Under the pieces are notes generated by a model, which made no database searches, had not been told where the DNA came from, and was given only the letters and a program-made list of their open reading frames with translations. DNA of 64,000 bases, from the NCBI RefSeq assembly GCF_000813845.1, contig NZ_JWTB01000007.1, forward strand, positions 1 through 64,000, read 5' to 3'. Positions within the stretch are counted from its first letter, which is position 1. Each line of letters begins with the position of its first letter. The DNA is from Pseudarthrobacter phenanthrenivorans. GTDB lineage: Bacteria; Actinomycetota; Actinomycetes; Actinomycetales; Micrococcaceae. The position numbers were made by a program, and so were the translations under genes. Of this stretch, positions 61,656-64,000 are shown in pieces.

Positions 61656-62627
61656 GTGAGACTGGCAATGCGCGCACGACAGGTAGGCCCAGGCTTCCCG
61701 GTCCAAAGGATCCGGGTGATAGGCGGGGCCGGCGACGAGGAGTCCTTCGAGACCAAGGGCTCTCCCCCAGCCGTCGCCGGCCCTCTTGCCCCCGCCTCCG
61801 GCTCCAGGGTCCACGCGAAGCTGCACGCTGCAGTCAGCCACGGCATGCCAGGGAACCCGGCCCTTTTGCTCGACCTGGTCAATGGCACCCAGTCCCTTGC
61901 CGACTCGCTGGACCTGCTGGTCGCGGCCTCAGCGGCGCACGTGGTCAGGACCGCGGGACTGGATGTGGGGTGCGGAGTGGTGCTGCACCAGCCCAAGCGC
62001 AGCCCGGCAATCACGGGCACCAGCGAGGAAGTGGTCCGGCTGCTGGATTGGGAACGGGAGGCAGCTGAAGGCCCGGTCACCGACGTCATGGCCGGCGGCC
62101 ACCCCGTTGCAGTACTCCAGAGGAACGGGGACTTCCGCTGGCAGCGTTACTCCAGCCAGCTGCAGTCCGCCGGCTACGGCAGTGCCCTGGCGGTGCGGCT
62201 GCGGTTGGAACCCGAACCGCCAGGGGATACGACAGTCCCCCGGGAAGACGGGCGCCCTGGCCGCAGCGAAGCGGGCCAGCCCGCCGCTGTCCTTGCCTTC
62301 TTCGCCCACGACGCCAAAGCCTTCCCGCTGCAGGTCATTGCTGAAGCACGGAGCTTTGCGGCACTGGCAACCAAGAGCCTGCAGATGGCCGTCAACCTGC
62401 ACGCGGCCCGCTCGCTGGCCACCGACCTCCGCTCTGCCCTGGACAGCCGCACATCCATCAACGTGGCGTGCGGGGTGATCATGGCGCAGAACAGGTGCTC
62501 CTACCAGGAAGCATTCTCCATCCTGGCCAAGGCTTCGAGCCACCGGAACATCAAAGTGCGCAAGGTGGCGGAGGACATCCTGGAGCAGCTGCCCGAGGGC
62601 GCGCCACAGGCGCACTTCGGCCACTAG
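61656..62627 (+). CDS. GAF and ANTAR domain protein, paralogue
   Basis: 323 aa. A long N-terminal region with a GAF-like domain (about 65-240) precedes a C-terminal ANTAR domain (about 265-315; INVACGVIMAQNRCSYQEAFSILAKASSHRNIKVRKVAEDILEQL). The ANTAR part closely resembles that of the protein at 27157. It probably acts as an RNA-binding antiterminator or sensor. The start is uncertain: GTG at 61656, ATG at 61668 and GTG at 61716 are all possible. It is a single gene near the end of the window. Confidence 0.8.
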   Translation: MRLAMRARQVGPGFPVQRIRVIGGAGDEESFETKGSPPAVAGPLAPASGSRVHAKLHAAVSHGMPGNPALLLDLVNGTQSLADSLDLLVAASAAHVVRTAGLDVGCGVVLHQPKRSPAITGTSEEVVRLLDWEREAAEGPVTDVMAGGHPVAVLQRNGDFRWQRYSSQLQSAGYGSALAVRLRLEPEPPGDTTVPREDGRPGRSEAGQPAAVLAFFAHDAKAFPLQVIAEARSFAALATKSLQMAVNLHAARSLATDLRSALDSRTSINVACGVIMAQNRCSYQEAFSILAKASSHRNIKVRKVAEDILEQLPEGAPQAHFGH

Positions 62628-62705
62628 GTTCCTGCCGCGGCACGGGTTCATTCCTCCCGGGATGGGTAGGAACCGTTGAGGACCGGGCACGGGAGGAGTG
62701 GCAGG

Positions 62706-63200
62706 GTGAAGGACAACGTGCAGGCATCCACCCCGCGCGGCCGTACCGGGAATCCAGCGCCGGGTGGTGCCTCCGCCTGGCCCGCAGGGCCGCTGGCCGC
62801 GGGCCTTGGGCTGGCCGCACACCTTGGCGGCGGAGGCCTGTCGCCGGCAGCCCCTGTCGTGGTGGCGCTGGCGGCGCTTCTGGGACTGGCCGCGGTGCTC
62901 CTGGAACGCCTGGCGCCGGCACGCCTTCCGGGCTGGGCCATCCTGGTGGCATCCGCCGTTGCCCAACAACTGCTGCACCTGGCGTTCGCAGCCTTCTCGA
63001 CGGCCGGCGCTGTCCCGTTGCCGGACCACATGCATGGCGGACTCCCGGCGCCGGACGTACCGTCGTCGCCAGCCGTCCCTGCAGACCACTCGCTGCACCT
63101 GATGCTCTACCTGCATGCGGCCGCGGCGCTGCTGGTGGACGCGGCCGTTGCCCAGTGGGGCCGGTTCACGGGGTGGGCGCGGGCGTCCCTCAGGATGTAA
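62706..63200 (+). CDS. Hypothetical membrane protein
   Basis: 164 aa with about four hydrophobic segments (about 30-50, 57-75, 80-98 and 135-152). A loop rich in His and Pro (PDHMHGGLPAPDVPSSPAVPADHSLHLMLYLH) might bind metal. No family is recognised. The GTG at 62706 follows GGAGGAGTGGCAGG; an ATG-led longer frame has no such support. Its end overlaps the anti-sigma factor gene by 11 bases in convergent orientation. Confidence 0.65.
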   Translation: MKDNVQASTPRGRTGNPAPGGASAWPAGPLAAGLGLAAHLGGGGLSPAAPVVVALAALLGLAAVLLERLAPARLPGWAILVASAVAQQLLHLAFAAFSTAGAVPLPDHMHGGLPAPDVPSSPAVPADHSLHLMLYLHAAAALLVDAAVAQWGRFTGWARASLRM

Positions 63201-63999
63201 GGGTGCCCCTGGCGATGCTCACGCTGGAGTGGGCCGGGTTGCCGTCCACGGGCTCGTCCGACACGTCCACCACCGGGTACTGCGAGAGGTCAAGACCGGC
63301 GGGAACCTGGAATGTCCCCGACGTGGAATTCATGACGCCGAGACTGACCAGCCGGGACAGGTCCGGGGCGATGAGCCACACCTCCTGGTAACCCCTCGCT
63401 TCATCCTTGTCCAGGGTGACCTGCAGGTTGCGCGAGCCATCCGGAGCTGCCACCACCTTGGCCGAGCCTGCCGCCGAATGCTGCGGCAGCGGCTCCAGCT
63501 GGGCGGCCGCCAGCTGCTGGGGCTGGGGACGGTTCAGCGCCCAGATCCCGCCGAAAGCCACCAGCACGGCAGCAGCCGTGGCGGCCAGCCAGGGGCCGGG
63601 ACGCCGCCACCACGCGGCTTTGGCCTGCCCGCGGAAAGGGACAACGTTCGACGGCGGCACTGGGCCCGGTGCGTCGGCGCCAGGGCCCGGGGCGGAGCCG
63701 GCGGCCGGACCGAAGGATGGGCCGCCGCGTCCCTTCCCGACCGCGTCCACTGCCAGGGGGTCCTCCCGCAGGGACTCGTCCAGGCCGAGTTCGCGATGGA
63801 TTCCCGCCCAGACCTCCGGGCCGGGCATGGAGAGCCTGCTCGTGTCGGGCGCGGTCCTGACCGCTTCCACGGTGCGGCGCAGGGCGGCATAGTCGGCAGC
63901 GCATTCGGGGCACGCCCGCAGGTGCTCCCGGCCTTCCGGGTCGTCCCATCCTTCGTACAGGGCCAGGAGGCTCAACTGTTCCGGATCAAGATGCGGCAT
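63190..63999 (-). CDS. Zinc-finger anti-sigma factor, RskA-like
   Basis: 269 aa. The N-terminal zinc-binding anti-sigma motif H-x3-C-x2-C is at HLRACPEC (about 26-33). One transmembrane helix (about 135-155, PWLAATAAAVLVAFGGIWAL) follows a Pro/Gly-rich linker. The C-terminal domain is extracytoplasmic and RskA-like (EARGYQEVWLIAPDLSRLVSLGVM). Such proteins hold an ECF sigma factor at the membrane; a sigma gene is expected just beyond the window end (inference). The ATG at 63999 is one base from the edge, so an upstream start cannot be excluded. Confidence 0.82.
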   Translation of the reverse strand: MPHLDPEQLSLLALYEGWDDPEGREHLRACPECAADYAALRRTVEAVRTAPDTSRLSMPGPEVWAGIHRELGLDESLREDPLAVDAVGKGRGGPSFGPAAGSAPGPGADAPGPVPPSNVVPFRGQAKAAWWRRPGPWLAATAAAVLVAFGGIWALNRPQPQQLAAAQLEPLPQHSAAGSAKVVAAPDGSRNLQVTLDKDEARGYQEVWLIAPDLSRLVSLGVMNSTSGTFQVPAGLDLSQYPVVDVSDEPVDGNPAHSSVSIARGTLTS

Positions 64000-64000
64000 G

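Noticed and set aside
1-64000. tRNA or rRNA genes, CRISPR arrays, insertion sequences and prophage
   Set aside because: No cloverleaf-like, array-like or transposase-like sequence was seen on reading; the only repeated element found is the urease hairpin.

Overview
The window is high-GC actinobacterial chromosome. Gene families, many ATGA/GTGA start-stop overlaps, leaderless-type promoters and a ureABCEFGD-nickel transporter locus suggest a soil Micrococcaceae such as Arthrobacter or Pseudarthrobacter. This is an inference from gene content, since there is no rRNA marker. Nearly all of it is carbohydrate catabolism with matching transporters and regulators. I saw no tRNA, rRNA, CRISPR array, phage or insertion sequence.

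Layout. (1) 1-7065: a D-galactonate/hexonate module. A sugar ABC transporter, galactonate dehydratase, KDPG-type aldolase, PfkB-type KDG kinase and the first codons of a mannonate-dehydratase-like enolase run leftward, facing a DgoR-like GntR regulator. (2) 7094-12749: a GH78 alpha-L-rhamnosidase with two esterases, one lacking its nucleophilic serine, facing an IclR regulator. (3) 12789-14673: a LysR regulator, a small membrane protein and a hypothetical protein. (4) 14771-24232: a second GH78, a peptide-type ABC transporter (one permease fused to an ATPase) and a divergent GH1 glucosidase. The promoter regions of (2) and (4) share an 18-bp motif, suggesting one rhamnosyl-glucoside regulon. 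(5) 24287-33911: mixed genes (nucleoside hydrolase, universal stress protein, Cys-rich protein, AAA ATPase, GAF-ANTAR protein, type B carboxylesterase) and an APC permease/amidohydrolase pair facing a TetR regulator with a 21-bp palindrome.

(6) 33877-42976: a tetrose or tetritol-like pathway with RpiB-type isomerase, DhaK-DhaL kinase, SDR dehydrogenase, TIM-barrel isomerase, MHS transporter, split transketolase and GntR regulator. Four ACTGT-NN-ACAGT sites join the divergent promoters and the regulator promoter. (7) 43011-50951: a cellobiose locus of cebEFG-bglC-cebR type with three copies of the CebR-type 14-bp operator. One copy lies in front of a secreted beta-helix protein, drawing it into the regulon.

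(8) 51033-57453: the complete urease operon ureABCEFGD plus a NixA-type nickel transporter. Two intergenic gaps carry the same hairpin element, whose loops are nearly identical while the lower stems differ by compensatory changes. (9) 57526-63999: a frameshifted isochorismatase-family gene, a GH51 arabinofuranosidase with LacI regulator and an intervening HhH-GPD glycosylase, a second GAF-ANTAR protein, a membrane protein and a zinc-finger anti-sigma factor.

No gene-free stretch exceeds 300 bases. The two longest (48737-49025 and 61372-61655) are promoter regions.
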